Part shown: piece by piece, positions 32,641-42,879 of the stretch
Numbering within the stretch: position 1 is the first letter of the stretch
Layout of the letters: every line of letters begins with the position of its first letter
NCBI RefSeq assembly: GCF_014839805.1
Contig: NC_051119.1
Location: 2,845,245-2,909,244 of the forward strand
Direction: 5' to 3'
Origin: Manduca sexta
Lineage: Eukaryota; Arthropoda; Insecta; Lepidoptera; Sphingidae
DNA length: 64,000 nt
Notes under the pieces: generated by a model
Told to the model about the DNA's origin: nothing
The model's database searches: none
The model's input: only the letters and a program-made list of their open reading frames with translations
Program-made: the position numbers and the translations under genes

Positions 32641-32984
32641 AATAGCATGATACGATAATCAGTTCAACTATTTCAAATTCAAAAACAAACACGTCACGCC
32701 TCTATCCTTACGTAAGAGACAAGGCATCTAATACAAGGCCCTTGAGCTTTGTACTTGATATTCAAAGAAATATAATTTGAGCTGAATTTCACGTAACAAA
32801 TTGGAATTATTTATTTAAAATCCTAATCCCTTGATTGTGTTTCCATCTAGTATCTAGATATACATATTTCAATAAAAAAATCCAGTAATAAAGGATTACA
32901 GGTACGTTTGATCCTGTGAAAGGTTTCTAGTAAATCAATTTATTCATCTCGGAGCCATATGACTGAGTTATTACAAACATAACC

Positions 32985-33175
32985 ACAAATCACATCGCCT
33001 TTATCCTTAAAGGTCGGCAGAGGTGCAACCATGGCACCCATTTTTCGCCGAGTATGTTCCGTCCTATGATGTGATAGAGGAGTATCCATTAGCCACAAAT
33101 TCCAGTCTCCGGGCTGATCCTGGACATTTGACGCGACCTTAGGCACACATTCGATTCTGTAAAACTCATAGTTGT
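32985..33175 (-). repeat. SINE-C, mid-length
   Basis: Minus-oriented: 'gcctttatccttaaaggtcg', 'ttttcgccgagtatgttccg', 'ccagtctccgggctgatcct'. The head is eroded. Confidence 0.7.
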
Positions 33176-33246
33176 AGCTACATATAGAGGTCTATGAGGG
33201 CTCGCGATCATTTCCTGACCTTCTTCCCTCTGCTCATACTAAAAGG

Positions 33247-33525
33247 GTTTTTTTTAAGTACAGACCCCGCAGTCAAAACCGAGGGTAACCTGCGAACGGT
33301 ATACCAGTTCCCCCCCGGCTTACCGACCGCGGGGCCCTGGAGGAAGAGAGGAAGAGGAGAAATAGGGGAAGTAGGAAGTATGAGGATGGGCGGAGTGAAA
33401 TGGAGAGGAAATGATCACGAGTCCCTCTTAGACCCCAATGTGAAATTGCAACCATGAGGTATACTTAACTGTGTGCCTTGGGCCGCGACAAATGTCCCCG
33501 CGTGCATGGGCGTGCATTCGGTGCG
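33247..33525 (-). repeat. Rep-E, full length
   Basis: A T-run (A-tail) at 33248-33255, then 'gtcaaaaccgagggtaacct', 'ggaggaagagaggaagagga' and 'gcatgggcgtgcatt'. The best match to the 8604-8860 copy. Confidence 0.8.
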
Positions 33526-33529
33526 AAGA

Positions 33530-33700
33530 CCGAGCGCACAAGGAAGCCTCGGAGGGGTACTAAAAGAGTTTCATTTCCTTCCCCCGTCGCTTCCCTTCCA
33601 CATATATCCTCTTCCAACTTTCCTCCAGGGCCCTGCAGTCGCTAGGCCTAGGAATTCCAGTATTCCATTCGTAGTTTTCCCCCAGTGTTGACTACGGAGT
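33530..33700 (+). repeat. Rep-E, opposite orientation
   Basis: 'cttcccttccacatatatcc' and 'tttcctccagggccctgcag'. It forms an inverted pair with the preceding copy. Confidence 0.6.
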
Positions 33701-33711
33701 CCGACAAGGTT

Positions 33712-33985
33712 TCATTGATGGTTTCTCATATGTGAGAGTCCGCCTGGATAGGTACCACCGCAATGTCTATATCTGTCGCAGAGCAGCAGTGTGTAGCCAC
33801 TGTTGTGTTCCGGCTTGAAGGATATAGTAGCCAGTGTAACTACTGGACATAAAACTTAACATCTCATGTCTCAGGATGGTGAGCGCATTGGAATACTGTA
33901 GTGTTTCTGCTGTTTATGGGCGTTCGTATCGCTTACCATCAAGCAAACGGCAAGCTCGTCTAGTCATTCAAAGAAAAAAAACACA
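33712..33985 (+). repeat. Rep-F, nearly full length
   Basis: 'tctcatatgtgagagtccgc' to 'acggcaagctcgtctagtca' and an A-run 'aaagaaaaaaaacac'. It has a short deletion before 'gtgtttctgctgtttatggg'. Confidence 0.85.
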
Positions 33986-33989
33986 CATT

Positions 33990-34550
33990 TGGTGAAAAGT
34001 GGTTTGCCTAATTACTTCTCCTACCCCCTCGGAGATAGAGACGAGATCTGTATTTATTTCTTATAAACTATTATTTTTATTGCGTACCTCAGGAGCCCTT
34101 AATGATATTACATCAAAAATGATTTTATTTTAATAATCCGGCGCCTACGTGACTACAAAATTGTTTATCTTGAAACCTTTCGAGGGTGCGTACTCAGACG
34201 TTTAAGAGGGCCTTATTATAGAGCATTATTGTTTGTTAATTTTGTGTAAATTGCTGGGTAATGAATTATGTTTTTATAACTAAATGTTACTTGCTAGTAC
34301 GCCTGCGCAATTCTTGTAAAAACAAAAATCGTTTAGTACTTTCTTTGCATTTAAAGCTATTTTTGTATAAAGAACGTGATTCTTCTATGCAAAATTTAAT
34401 CAATATTCGTTCAACAGTTTCTGCGTTTAATTATGGTAACAAATATTCTAGCCCACACATCCTTTCACATCTTTAAATATAATAAAATAGTAGCAAGCCG
34501 CTGTATTTACATTATAGATATTGAATAAAATCTAATATTCGAGCATAAGA
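33990..34550. other. No recognisable gene
   Basis: AT-rich with a 71-codon chance frame at 34261-34476 lacking known motifs; possibly a decayed Helitron-like repeat. Confidence 0.4.
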
Positions 34551-34554
34551 AACC

Positions 34555-34715
34555 AAAGCAACAGTTATTAGATTTTTTTGTTTTTTGTCCGTACGTTTAT
34601 ATACGCATCACGCAATAACTACTGCATGGAATTGAATGTAGTTTTCACCGATGTATTGATAGATATCTCAACTACAAAGCGGGACTTTATCCAGAAACAC
34701 TTATTCACTCGAACC
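34555..34715 (+). repeat. Interspersed repeat shared with 44640-44780
   Basis: 'acgcatcacgcaataactac' and 'gttttcaccgatgtattg' recur in the same orientation at 44690-44755. Probably a Helitron-like element; no border was found. Confidence 0.5.
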
Positions 34716-34989
34716 TAGCCGTGAGAAACTCCTAAAACTCCGCGGTGGCCCTCTTTGGCGCATTCGGAACGGCTGCGAGCTTCCTTCGACGGAAGCGTCT
34801 AAGTCTTCATCCACAGCCGTCCCTGCGCGGTGCCGCCCTATGCGTCCCATCTCCTGGGGGGAGGCTCAGAAGCCCCCGCGCACCGAAGGATGCTGTCGGC
34901 AGCATGAGGCCTACCTTCCGCGCTGCCGTCCATCACGGGGGTCACCCGAATGTGCAAAAGCGCACAATGTAAGCCGTGAGAAACACCTA
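34716..34989. repeat. GC-rich block between 19-bp direct repeats
   Basis: A GC-rich segment of about 236 bp stands out from AT-rich surroundings. It is flanked by 'agccgtgagaaactccta' (34717-34734) and 'agccgtgagaaacacctag' (34972-34990), a near-perfect direct repeat that could be a target duplication. Both strands have open frames, but no peptide I recognise. There is no A-tail. Confidence 0.55.
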
Positions 34990-35004
34990 GTAATGAACAA
35001 AAAT

Positions 35005-35325
35005 AATGATGGTACGACATATTTGATACCCGCCCTGATAGCGACCACCGTTCACAAGGTGTTAAAACCCGCCATAGTAGCCCACGTGAATCACGTTCCG
35101 GGATCAGCTTGTGTACATGCAACCGGCATAATTGCGACGAGTCTGTAATCATTTCTCCTCAGTCGACAACCTATTGAACCAACAATTCCAACAGGCCTGC
35201 AAAATTCTGTCAACTGACGAGGAGTAATCATCTCTCCTCAGTCGAGAATCTGTTGAACGCCACTCCACTTACCATCAGCTGCTTGGGTCACTTTGTCCTA
35301 ACAGTAAAAAAAAGCTAATATTTAA
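35005..35325 (+). repeat. Rep-D with internal partial duplication
   Basis: The segment 'aatcatctctcctcagtcga' occurs twice (about 35146 and 35227), so the middle of the unit is duplicated in tandem. The end 'cttaccatcagctgcttggg' is followed by an A-run. Confidence 0.75.
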
Positions 35326-35483
35326 ACAGTGCCCTCTTTTGTTTCCAACTCCGTCCGTGTACGTGGGTGAGGTGATGTTTAGATTCAATTTCGCTACGTT
35401 ACATGGTACGCAAATTGATCGGTGAAAAGACACACGATTACTTACCTTCTAAAAACATTAGGGTCGGCTAATATCGATTTAAG

Positions 35484-35615
35484 CGGCGATAGCCTAAGTG
35501 TGGAACGGACTGCCGAGACGAATGTCAGGTTCAAATTCCAAGGCATACAGCTGTGACTTTTCTAAAATGATGTATGAACTCTTTCTGAATTATCGCTTGA
35601 TTTAGTGTAGGAAAA
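35484..35615 (+). repeat. SINE-A 5' part, chimeric with Rep-F
   Basis: Head 'ggcgatagcctaagtgtgga' and 'aacggactgccgagacgaat', continuing to 'gtaggaaaacat'. It then switches to Rep-F sequence. Confidence 0.75.
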
Positions 35616-35617
35616 CA

Positions 35618-35790
35618 TTTGTTGTAGTAGCTAGTGTAACTACTGGACGTAATAAGACTTAACATCTCATGTCTCAGGACGGCGAGCGCAATGGAATACC
35701 AAATAATACTTTTTAATTCAAGGTCTTTATATCCTCAGGCGAACGGCAAGCTTGTTTCATCATTCAAAGCAATAAAAAATAAACGTCATG
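35618..35790 (+). repeat. Rep-F 3' part
   Basis: 'gtagctagtgtaactactgg', 'atctcatgtctcaggacggc' and 'caggcgaacggcaagcttgt', then an A-rich end. Confidence 0.8.
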
Positions 35791-35814
35791 ATGACATAAG
35801 CATATCTGAGAAGA

Positions 35815-35900
35815 TCTTTATGGAACTGGATACACACAGGCTGATCCGTGAACACTTACGTGGGCCGTATGGCGGGCCGGGCGAACATAAAATATCAGCA
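35815..35900 (-). repeat. Rep-D 5' fragment
   Basis: Minus-oriented: 'aactggatacacacaggctg' and 'cttacgtgggccgtatggcg'. Confidence 0.65.
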
Positions 35901-35904
35901 GAAC

Positions 35905-36285
35905 GAACTTCAATTAACAAACTTCATGTATTTATTTCTTCTCAATATGTTTTAATACCAGGTAAATATTTATTCAAGCATGCACCTTGGCAAAAAACTA
36001 AATTGAAATAAACAAATAAATTAACTCACCAACTTCGGTTTTAATGAAAGATTCCAATCACACGTCGTCAATAAAGTCCAAAATGCCAAAACACATTCAT
36101 GGTTATGCATGAGATGCGCCTAACTTAGCTAATCGAAGTGTCGGCCCGTACGGTTAGCAGATGACGCGTTCCATATTCACTGACCAGTCACTCGGAAACA
36201 GCTTGGGATTCACTTGCTATCTGTACATCCGAAGAAGTGGATAGTACAAACGAAATCGCCCGCAAATATTTTTCGATTTTTTATA
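35905..36285. other. No recognisable feature
   Basis: Unique-looking sequence with no supported gene. Confidence 0.4.
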
Positions 36286-36289
36286 AACG

Positions 36290-36520
36290 GCCTTGATGGC
36301 GTAGTTTTATTTTTACGACTGCCGTGTAGTTTCGGGTTCGATTCCCGGGCCGAATAGTGATTGCCTCTTTCTACTCAGTATCAGCCCGGAGTATGAAATT
36401 GTGACTGGTAGGCAGTAATGGCAAATGCTTAGCCACTATCAAATTGTCACAACAAGCACGTTGAAAAATGGGTGCTCTAGTTGCGCCTCTGTCTACCCCT
36501 TTGGGGATAAAAAGCTTACG
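36290..36520 (+). repeat. SINE-C, full length
   Basis: Head 'ttgatggcgtagttttat', B-box-like 'cgggttcgattcccgggc', 'ctactcagtatcagcccgga', 3' end 'ctacccctttggggataaa'. Confidence 0.8.
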
Positions 36521-36584
36521 TATATGTAGACATGTTTGATTAAATTTGTTTATAATTTTATTACACTTGGTTGTATTCTATTGC

Positions 36585-36805
36585 GTGCGCATAACGACAC
36601 CGCTGTGTGATCGGATCCAAATCCGAGGTCAGGCGTAATGATATTAGATTTTCTACTCAATATCAGCCCAAAATCTGAAATTTATGCTTGATATGGCAAT
36701 AGGTTCGCACTCTGGACATCATGAGACGTAACACAGGCGAACTTGGGTGCCCTATTTGCACCTGGGCCTACATCTTCAGAGATAAAGGCATTGTGTGTGT
36801 GTTTT
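36585..36805 (+). repeat. SINE-C, full length, direct repeat of previous
   Basis: Same order as the copy at 36290: 'atatcagcccaaaatctgaa', 'gatatggcaataggttcgca', 'ttcagagataaaggc'. The tail runs into a pyrimidine microsatellite. Confidence 0.75.
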
Positions 36806-36865
36806 CGGTCTCTGTCTATCCCTCTGTCACTCTCTGTCTCTCTTTCTCTATCTCTCTCTGTGTCA
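36805..36865. repeat. (TCTCTG/TC)n microsatellite
   Basis: Imperfect TCTCTG and TCTC units at the 3' edge of a SINE-C copy. Confidence 0.8.
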
Positions 36866-36869
36866 CCGG

Positions 36870-37240
36870 CCAGGCCAGGTTATCGGTTATGTGATAGCTT
36901 AATTTTTTGGCAATCAATTTAAAAATCCTTTCAAAATACTCACCTGAGTAAGCTAAATGACATGCCAGATATCGGTTACCACTTTATTATCAGTACATTA
37001 GTAATTCGAGCGTGTCTCCTCATATACCTTTTGATTTGAAACTGCATTGGGCAGCGCGTTCAAAGCTCTACAATCAGTCAATAATGCATATTGTGTATTC
37101 ACGCTGGTGATCGTTTACACTGATTTGTGAGTTGAATATTCATAGCTGTTGTCGGATTAGGACTGATTAAGGGACAGGAAATTATTGCGAATTGGATTTT
37201 TTGGAGTTTTTCAAAAGTTGTATTAATAAAACAAGAGTCT
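36870..37240. other. No recognisable feature
   Basis: AT-rich with nothing matched. Confidence 0.4.
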
Positions 37241-37244
37241 TAAG

Positions 37245-37558
37245 TAGATAATAATATCAACTCTCTATTATATATTATACTGTCCTAATGCTGAGCACGG
37301 GCCTCCTCAACTACTGAGATTGATTAGGCCTTAGTCCACCACGCTGGCCTAGAGCGGATTGGACATCACACACCCTCAAAATTGCTTTTTAGGTATGCAG
37401 GTTTCCTCACGATGTTTTCCTTCATCGTTAAAGCTAGCGATAATTCACAAAGTATACACACATAACTTAAGAAAAGTGAGAGGTGCCCTTGGGTTCTGAA
37501 CCTGCGGACATTCGTCTTGGTAGTCCGTCCCACAAGCAACTAAGCTATCACCGCAATA
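37245..37558 (-). repeat. SINE-A, full length
   Basis: Minus-oriented with 3' end 'aataatatcaactctctatt', core 'gtccaccacgctggcctaga' and head ending 'aactaagctatcaccgc'. Confidence 0.85.
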
Positions 37559-37559
37559 A

Positions 37560-37940
37560 ATTAGCATAAATATAAATAAGATATTCTTAACAATATAGAA
37601 AATAAGAAGCCAGGGGTTTTTGGACCTCCAAAAATCGCATGTATATTTAGAGATCCTTTGCTTTACCAACTAACTAAATATGAAACAGCGAATAATCTAT
37701 TTCAAAGTAAACTCATTTCTTTCTTCAAAACAGTAATATAATTTGATTACTTAAAAGTTGGCAAAATAATCTTATACTACCCTATAAAAGGTTTGTTTAA
37801 AGACTACAATGAATGAAATAATTAAGGGTGAAAAACTTCTTCGAATAAAAGATTATTGTTGTTTTAATTTGTATTCGTTTTTTAGAACTTTTGTAAGAAC
37901 ATTTCTAAAACAAGTAAAAAGGAAGTTATTCATGATGATG
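37560..37940. other. No recognisable feature
   Basis: AT-rich, nothing assigned. Confidence 0.4.
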
Positions 37941-37944
37941 ATTT

Positions 37945-38170
37945 GCTGGTGGTAGGATATATTTTATATCTGCCATATACAAGATGTTAAAACCCGCCAT
38001 AATGGCACACGTGTGTTGCGTCCCGGGATCTGCCTGTGTATATCCACCCCAACAGACCGGCATAATTGTGTCGACAGTGGGGTAATCATCTCTGGTCAGT
38101 CGAGATACTATTGGACCCCACTTTTATTACCATCAGGTGCAGTAGAATCACTGTGTCGTGCCCTGCCATG
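37945..38170 (+). repeat. Rep-D with small deletion
   Basis: 'gctggtggtaggatatattt' then a gap to 'catatacaagatgttaaaac', continuing to 'attaccatcaggtgcagtag'. Confidence 0.8.
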
Positions 38171-38364
38171 TACTTACTCTATTACATTGCAACTTAAGAT
38201 GACGCTGAGTGCCAAATTTCATCCAAATCCATTCAGTTGTTTCTGCGTTTACTTCTATACATACAAACATAATTTCTCATTAATAATATAAGTAAGATTT
38301 CCAATAAATACGTTCAAATAGTAGACTTACAACCGTTTTAACTAAACGATCCCAATCTTCAATC

Positions 38365-38475
38365 CGATTCCGAAAATGAACCAATCAAAACAACTCATTT
38401 GTAAACGTCAAAAATACTTTGTTCTGATTGGTCTATTTGAAACAGATCGAAAAAGCGGTTAGGATTGGTAAATGA
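38365..38475 (-). repeat. MITE-like palindromic repeat, copy 2
   Basis: The inverse of 6725-6870: 'atgaaccaatcaaaacaact' and 'actttgttctgattggtcta'. Confidence 0.55.
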
Positions 38476-38669
38476 AAATGGCGGTTAATTGAATCCGAAT
38501 ACAGGTTTAAACAATGATATTTAAAAAACATAGACTTGCCAATACCAGACAGACTGACGATCCGAAATTGTCAGGGACATTTGCATTGTAGTTTGCACGC
38601 GTAAATAACAAATACTTGCTGTTTTTTCGCTCGTTCTGATTTAAATACTTTATCTCTTTTACGTGTCAA

Positions 38670-38878
38670 CTAGGTTTTGTTCGTGACATCGCCTACATGA
38701 AGGAGTTTTCTGGGATAAAAGTCCCACTATATATTTTCCCGGGATACAAAGTAGTTTATAACCTTTATATGGTCTTAAACTATATCCATACCAAATTTCA
38801 TATAAATCCGTTCAGTAGATTTGGAGAAAATCGATAACATACAGACAGAAATGGGGACTTTGTTTTGTAATATGTATC
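38670..38878 (-). mobile_element. Helitron-like element
   Basis: Minus-oriented: CTAG at plus 38670-38673, 'gttttctgggataaaagtcc', 'ccaaatttcatataaatccg' and a start region 'gggactttgttttgtaatat'. The terminal GC-rich stem is degraded. Confidence 0.6.
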
Positions 38879-38884
38879 GAAGTC

Positions 38885-39585
38885 AAAAATGTGTATGTGT
38901 GTGTGCACACTTTTTTCATTCGATTTTTTGGCCACATCTATATTTTTGAACATCATTCGCATAAAATCCAGAACAACGCGGTCACATCTGCCGGTCGGGT
39001 AATGTGCGAGCATTTATCATGTTTATGTCCCAGTGTTTGTACCTGAGTGTGTTCGCGTTTTTAGAAGGCTTGAGTGCGTTTGCCAGTAATTCTATTAGGT
39101 TTTGGATTAACAAGTCATTTTTGTACTCCGAAACCAGGTTTTATAGCGAAGAACATTAAATTTGCGTTTTTTATACTTTTAGTTCATAGCTAATAAAATT
39201 TATGCATGGAATTGGAGTTTCGAGATATTAAGGCGCCGTGTTAGAGCCGGTCTATATATGGCGGAACGCAGCGCAGAAAATTTTTTACTGTCAAACTATT
39301 ACCGACATTGTCTTCATTGAGATAATATTCAAAATCAATTAACAATAATGTAATGCAATTTATTGTTATAATTGATACTACACTACGCCATATATACGAC
39401 GACTCTAAATCCTGTTTAAACACGACACAAAATACTTTCGATTTCACTAAAGTACTTAAAAACGGACAGTCGTTGGCTTTGCTGTACTTTAAACGCAAAC
39501 ACAATAGTTTTTGGCATACATAGACAGTGCGTGTATTATTGCCTACACTTGAAAAGACAAAAAGGCGTGATGCCGTGTATGTATC
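38885..39585. other. No recognisable gene
   Basis: AT-rich. A 151-codon minus-strand frame extends from Rep-F across this stretch with no known motif; I treat it as chance. Confidence 0.4.
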
Positions 39586-39800
39586 GGTGGCGTAGTTGCA
39601 TTGAGTAGTTACTGGTGGTAAGTCTCTCATATGTGAGAGTCCGCCTGGGTAGGTACCACCGCAATGTCTATTTCTGCCGCAGCAGTGTGTAGTCACTGTT
39701 GGGTTCCGGTTTGTAGGACATTGTAGCCAGTGTAACTACTGGACATAATAAGACTTAACATCTCATGTCTCGTCTCGTCATTCAAAGTAACACAAAAAAT
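39585..39800 (+). repeat. Rep-F with internal deletion, behind a SINE-C-type head scrap
   Basis: 'atcggtggcgtagttgcatt' (a SINE head scrap) precedes 'tggtggtaagtctctcatat'. Rep-F then runs to 'aacatctcatgtctcgtctc', where the 3' middle is deleted. Confidence 0.7.
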
Positions 39801-40113
39801 GCCATGTATGTAAAAATGGATATAATATTTCCCAAACAAAAAGTTATTTGAGCCTGCAATAAATTCAGAATATCCGTATGCAATAGAAATTTCACGTTTA
39901 CAACAGTCTTTTGTATGTAATAGGGAGGTATTGAAGGATTTTGGTAGGGCCTAATACAACTTAGAAATTACTGAAAAATATAAGTAAATTACACTTCGAA
40001 GTAGTCTGTTAAATGTTTATTATTTGCTTTGATAATTATTTACGGATATCCGACAGAAGTTTCAAACTGGGTTTTTATAATCTATATTGTATTGTAACAA
40101 GTATATAAATAAA

Positions 40114-41250
40114 CTAGCTTTTGCCCGCGGCTCCGCCCGCGTTATAAAGTTTTTCAGGCTAAAGTTTTCCGATATAAAAGTAGTGGTTTCCCGAGAGCCT
40201 ATGTTCTTCCCAGTGTCTCAAACTGACTCCATACCAAATTTCATCTTAATACGTTAGGTAGTTCTTGAGTTTAACACATTCAGGCAGACAGATGCAGCGG
40301 GGGACTTTGTTTTATAATATATTTTTTAGAACTTTTTAAGAGGAACAATCCCGTCATACATCGTTGTTGCATAACTTTAACCGTTTACGCAGCGCACGCA
40401 ACGGAAGCTCTCAAAACTAATAAATTGTCCCCGTTTTTGCAACATGTTTCATTACTGCTCCACTCCTATTGGTCATAGCGTGATGATATATAGCCTATAG
40501 CACTCCACAAATAAAGGGCTATCCAACACAAAACGAATTTTTCAGTTGAAAACGGTAGTTCCTGAGATTAGCCATTACTGCTCCACTCCTATTAGTCATA
40601 GTGTGATGATATATGACTTTGAGCACTCCACAAACAAAGGACTATTCAAGACAAAAAGAATTATTCAGTTCGAATCGGTAATTCCTGAGATTAGCCATTA
40701 CTGCTCCGCTCCTATTGAATATAGCGTGATGATATATAGCCTATAGCACTCCACGAACAAAGGGCTATCCAACGCAAAAATATTTTTCAGTTTGGACCGG
40801 TAGTTCCTGAGATTAGCCATTACTGCTCCGCTCCTATTGGGTATAGCGTGATGATATATAGCCTATAGCACTCCACGAACAAAGGGCTATCCAACACAAA
40901 AATATTTTTTCAGTTTGAACTGGTAATTCCTGAGATTAGCCATTACTGCTCCGCTCCTATTGGGTATAGCGTGACGATATATAACCTATAGCACTCCAGG
41001 AACAAAGGGCTATCCAACACAAAAAGAATTATTCAGTTCAAACTCCTAGTTTCTGAGATTAGCCATTACTGCTCCGCTCCTATTGGGTATAGCGTGATGA
41101 TATATAGCCTATAGCACTCCACGAACAAAGGGCTATCCAACGCAAAAATAATTTTTCAGTTTGGACCGGTAGTTCCTGAGATTAGCGCGTTCAAACAAAC
41201 AAACAAACAAACAAACTCTTCAGCTTTATATAATAGTATAGAAGTATAGA
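40114..41250 (-). mobile_element. HEL-2 Helitron with expanded 123-bp array
   Basis: Minus-oriented and complete: TC at plus 41249-41250 preceded (minus strand) by A, and CTAG at plus 40114-40117 followed by T. The GC-rich stem 'gcccgcggctccgcccgcg' (plus strand) lies next to CTAG. The 5' part carries (GTTT)n and 'gctgaagag'. The same architecture occurs with a single unit at 45618-46089 (472 bp), so this copy is longer because of an internal tandem array. Confidence 0.85.
40451..41186 (-). repeat. Six tandem copies of a 123-bp unit
   Basis: Units start at 40451, 40574, 40697, 40819, 40942 and 41065 (periods 123, 123, 122, 123, 123). Each contains 'attactgctcc', 'gtgatgatatata' and 'aaagggctatccaac'. 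The first two units (nearest the element's 3' end) differ most; the later ones are close to each other, suggesting stepwise expansion. There is no transcription or coding signal. Confidence 0.92.
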
Positions 41251-41439
41251 TAACTAAGTACTTAATATAATAAGCTATAGGTTACGACTTATAAAACATT
41301 TTTGGGGATGAATTTTCAAAAGTCCATTCTTAGTTTCCATCTATATTAAAATATACGGAACTCATGTACTTAATTACACACTTAGATTATATTGTCTGAT
41401 CATCAGTATTAAGAAATTTATTAACATAATTTAACATGA

Positions 41440-42879
41440 GACAAAATATACCTTAGTACTGGTGTCTTCCCGTCCCTATGGCGGAAAGCAATTGTTATTC
41501 CTCTTCCCAAAATCCCTAATCCCTCCCTCGTGAATCACTTCCGTCCTATATCAATTCTCCCTTTCCTCTCCAAGGTGCTAGAGGCTTGTGCGCACAAGCA
41601 ATTAACTAGATTTGTGCACTTAAATAACTTGCTGTGCCCACTTCAATCTGGCTTTAGGCCTGGCCACAGCACCGTTACCGCGCTCCTCAAAGTGACTGGC
41701 GATATTAGAGCGGGCATGGAGAACGGCAAAGTCACTGTACTGGCTTTGGTTGATTTTTCTAATGCCTTCAATACCGTTAGTTACGATATCCTCCTAGCAA
41801 TTCTCTCCCATCTTCTGTTCTCTCCCGGTGCACTGGATTGGATCTCATCCTATCTTCAGGGACGCCAGCAGTCGGTGCGTTTAAATGACTCCTCGTCAAA
41901 TTGGTGCAACATCGACGCTGGAGTCCCTCAAGGCGGTATACTTTCCCCATTGCTATTTTCTATATTCATTAATCTCTTAACTCAAAACCTTCATTGTTCG
42001 TATCATCTGTATGCTGATGACTTGCAGTTATATTCGCAGGCTGGCGTTGATTGTGTGTCTGCTGCTATAATGAGGGTGAACGAGGACCTGGCATTTATCA
42101 AAAGTTGGTCAGATAGTTTCGGTCTTTCTGTGAATCCTACGAAATGTCAGGCTATAATAATAGGCAGCCCTAGAATGATCGGGAGATTAGACTTCTCGCA
42201 TATTCCTGCTATTAAATTTGATGGTACCATCATTCCTTGGTGCTCCAGTGTGAAGGACCTCGGACTACACATTGATGCCACCCTGAGCTGGCGGTCCCAC
42301 GTTACCTCTGTTAGTCAGAGAGTTATCGGCACACTTCGTTCTCTTTATCGTCTGAAGAATCTCTTGCCATCCAAGACCAAGACTATGCTTGTGCAAACCT
42401 TAATCCTCCCAATAATCGACTATGGCGATGTATGCTATTTTGATCTGAATGCAGACCTGCTCAATAAACTCGACCGCCTTCTTAATAACTGCATTCGATT
42501 CGTTTTTAATCTCCGCAAGTACGATCACATTTCTTCTTTCCGTTCGCAGTTAAATTGGCTCCCCATCCGCCAGCGCCGCTCGTTACGCGCGCTTACTACT
42601 CTCTATTCTCTCCTTAGGTCTCCTATACCTCCTACTTATCTATCTTCCAATTTTAGTTACCTTTGCGATGGGCATGATAGGAATTTGCGTTCGTCTACCA
42701 ATCTTCTCCTGAAGTGTCCTTCGCACAGTTCTGATTTTGTTCACTCTTCCTTCGCTATCCAATCTATCCTTCTTTGGAACGCACTCCCGCTCGAAATCAG
42801 GTCGTCCTCAACACGGCTGGCTTTTAAAATGAGAGTTCGTCGATTGTTGCTGGCAGAAGTAGCAGATTCCTCTAATTGA
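41440..42879 (+). CDS. CR1/Jockey-group reverse transcriptase, 5'-truncated ORF2
   Basis: The reverse transcriptase of a non-LTR retrotransposon, which copies element RNA at a nicked target. The frame is open from 41440, after a stop at 41437-41439. Family-like sequence begins near 41455 (STGVFPSLWRKAIVIPLPK). Counting from the GTG at 41530: FRPISILPFLSKVLE at 4-18, LVDFSNAF with catalytic Asp75, GVPQGGILSPLLF at 131-143, YADD at 161-164 with Asp163 and Asp164, then thumb and C-terminal regions ending LLWNALPLEIRSSSTRLAF. The stop is 42877-42879. The N-terminal endonuclease and ORF1 are missing, so it cannot transpose alone. The GTG is not a real start. There are no internal stops or frameshifts over 480 codons, which points to a recent insertion. 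The exact clade (CR1, Daphne or L2-like) is uncertain. Confidence 0.88.
   Translation, partial: DKIYLSTGVFPSLWRKAIVIPLPKIPNPSLVNHFRPISILPFLSKVLEACAHKQLTRFVHLNNLLCPLQSGFRPGHSTVTALLKVTGDIRAGMENGKVTVLALVDFSNAFNTVSYDILLAILSHLLFSPGALDWISSYLQGRQQSVRLNDSSSNWCNIDAGVPQGGILSPLLFSIFINLLTQNLHCSYHLYADDLQLYSQAGVDCVSAAIMRVNEDLAFIKSWSDSFGLSVNPTKCQAIIIGSPRMIGRLDFSHIPAIKFDGTIIPWCSSVKDLGLHIDATLSWRSHVTSVSQRVIGTLRSLYRLKNLLPSKTKTMLVQTLILPIIDYGDVCYFDLNADLLNKLDRLLNNCIRFVFNLRKYDHISSFRSQLNWLPIRQRRSLRALTTLYSLLRSPIPPTYLSSNFSYLCDGHDRNLRSSTNLLLKCPSHSSDFVHSSFAIQSILLWNALPLEIRSSSTRLAFKMRVRRLLLAEVADSSN

Noticed and set aside
34745..35152. 75-, 102- and 104-codon frames on both strands in the GC-rich block
   Set aside because: High GC lowers stop frequency; frames on both strands are open and none has a recognisable motif. 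The block is reported as an unexplained insertion instead.
38885..39700. 151-codon minus-strand frame (39241-39696)
   Set aside because: It starts inside Rep-F sequence and crosses AT-rich unique DNA with no motif; the length is not remarkable for such a repeat-derived frame.
40451..41186. Regular repeats suggesting a CRISPR array
   Set aside because: The 123-bp units are head-to-tail without unique spacers, lie inside a Helitron in a eukaryotic genome, and have no cas genes.
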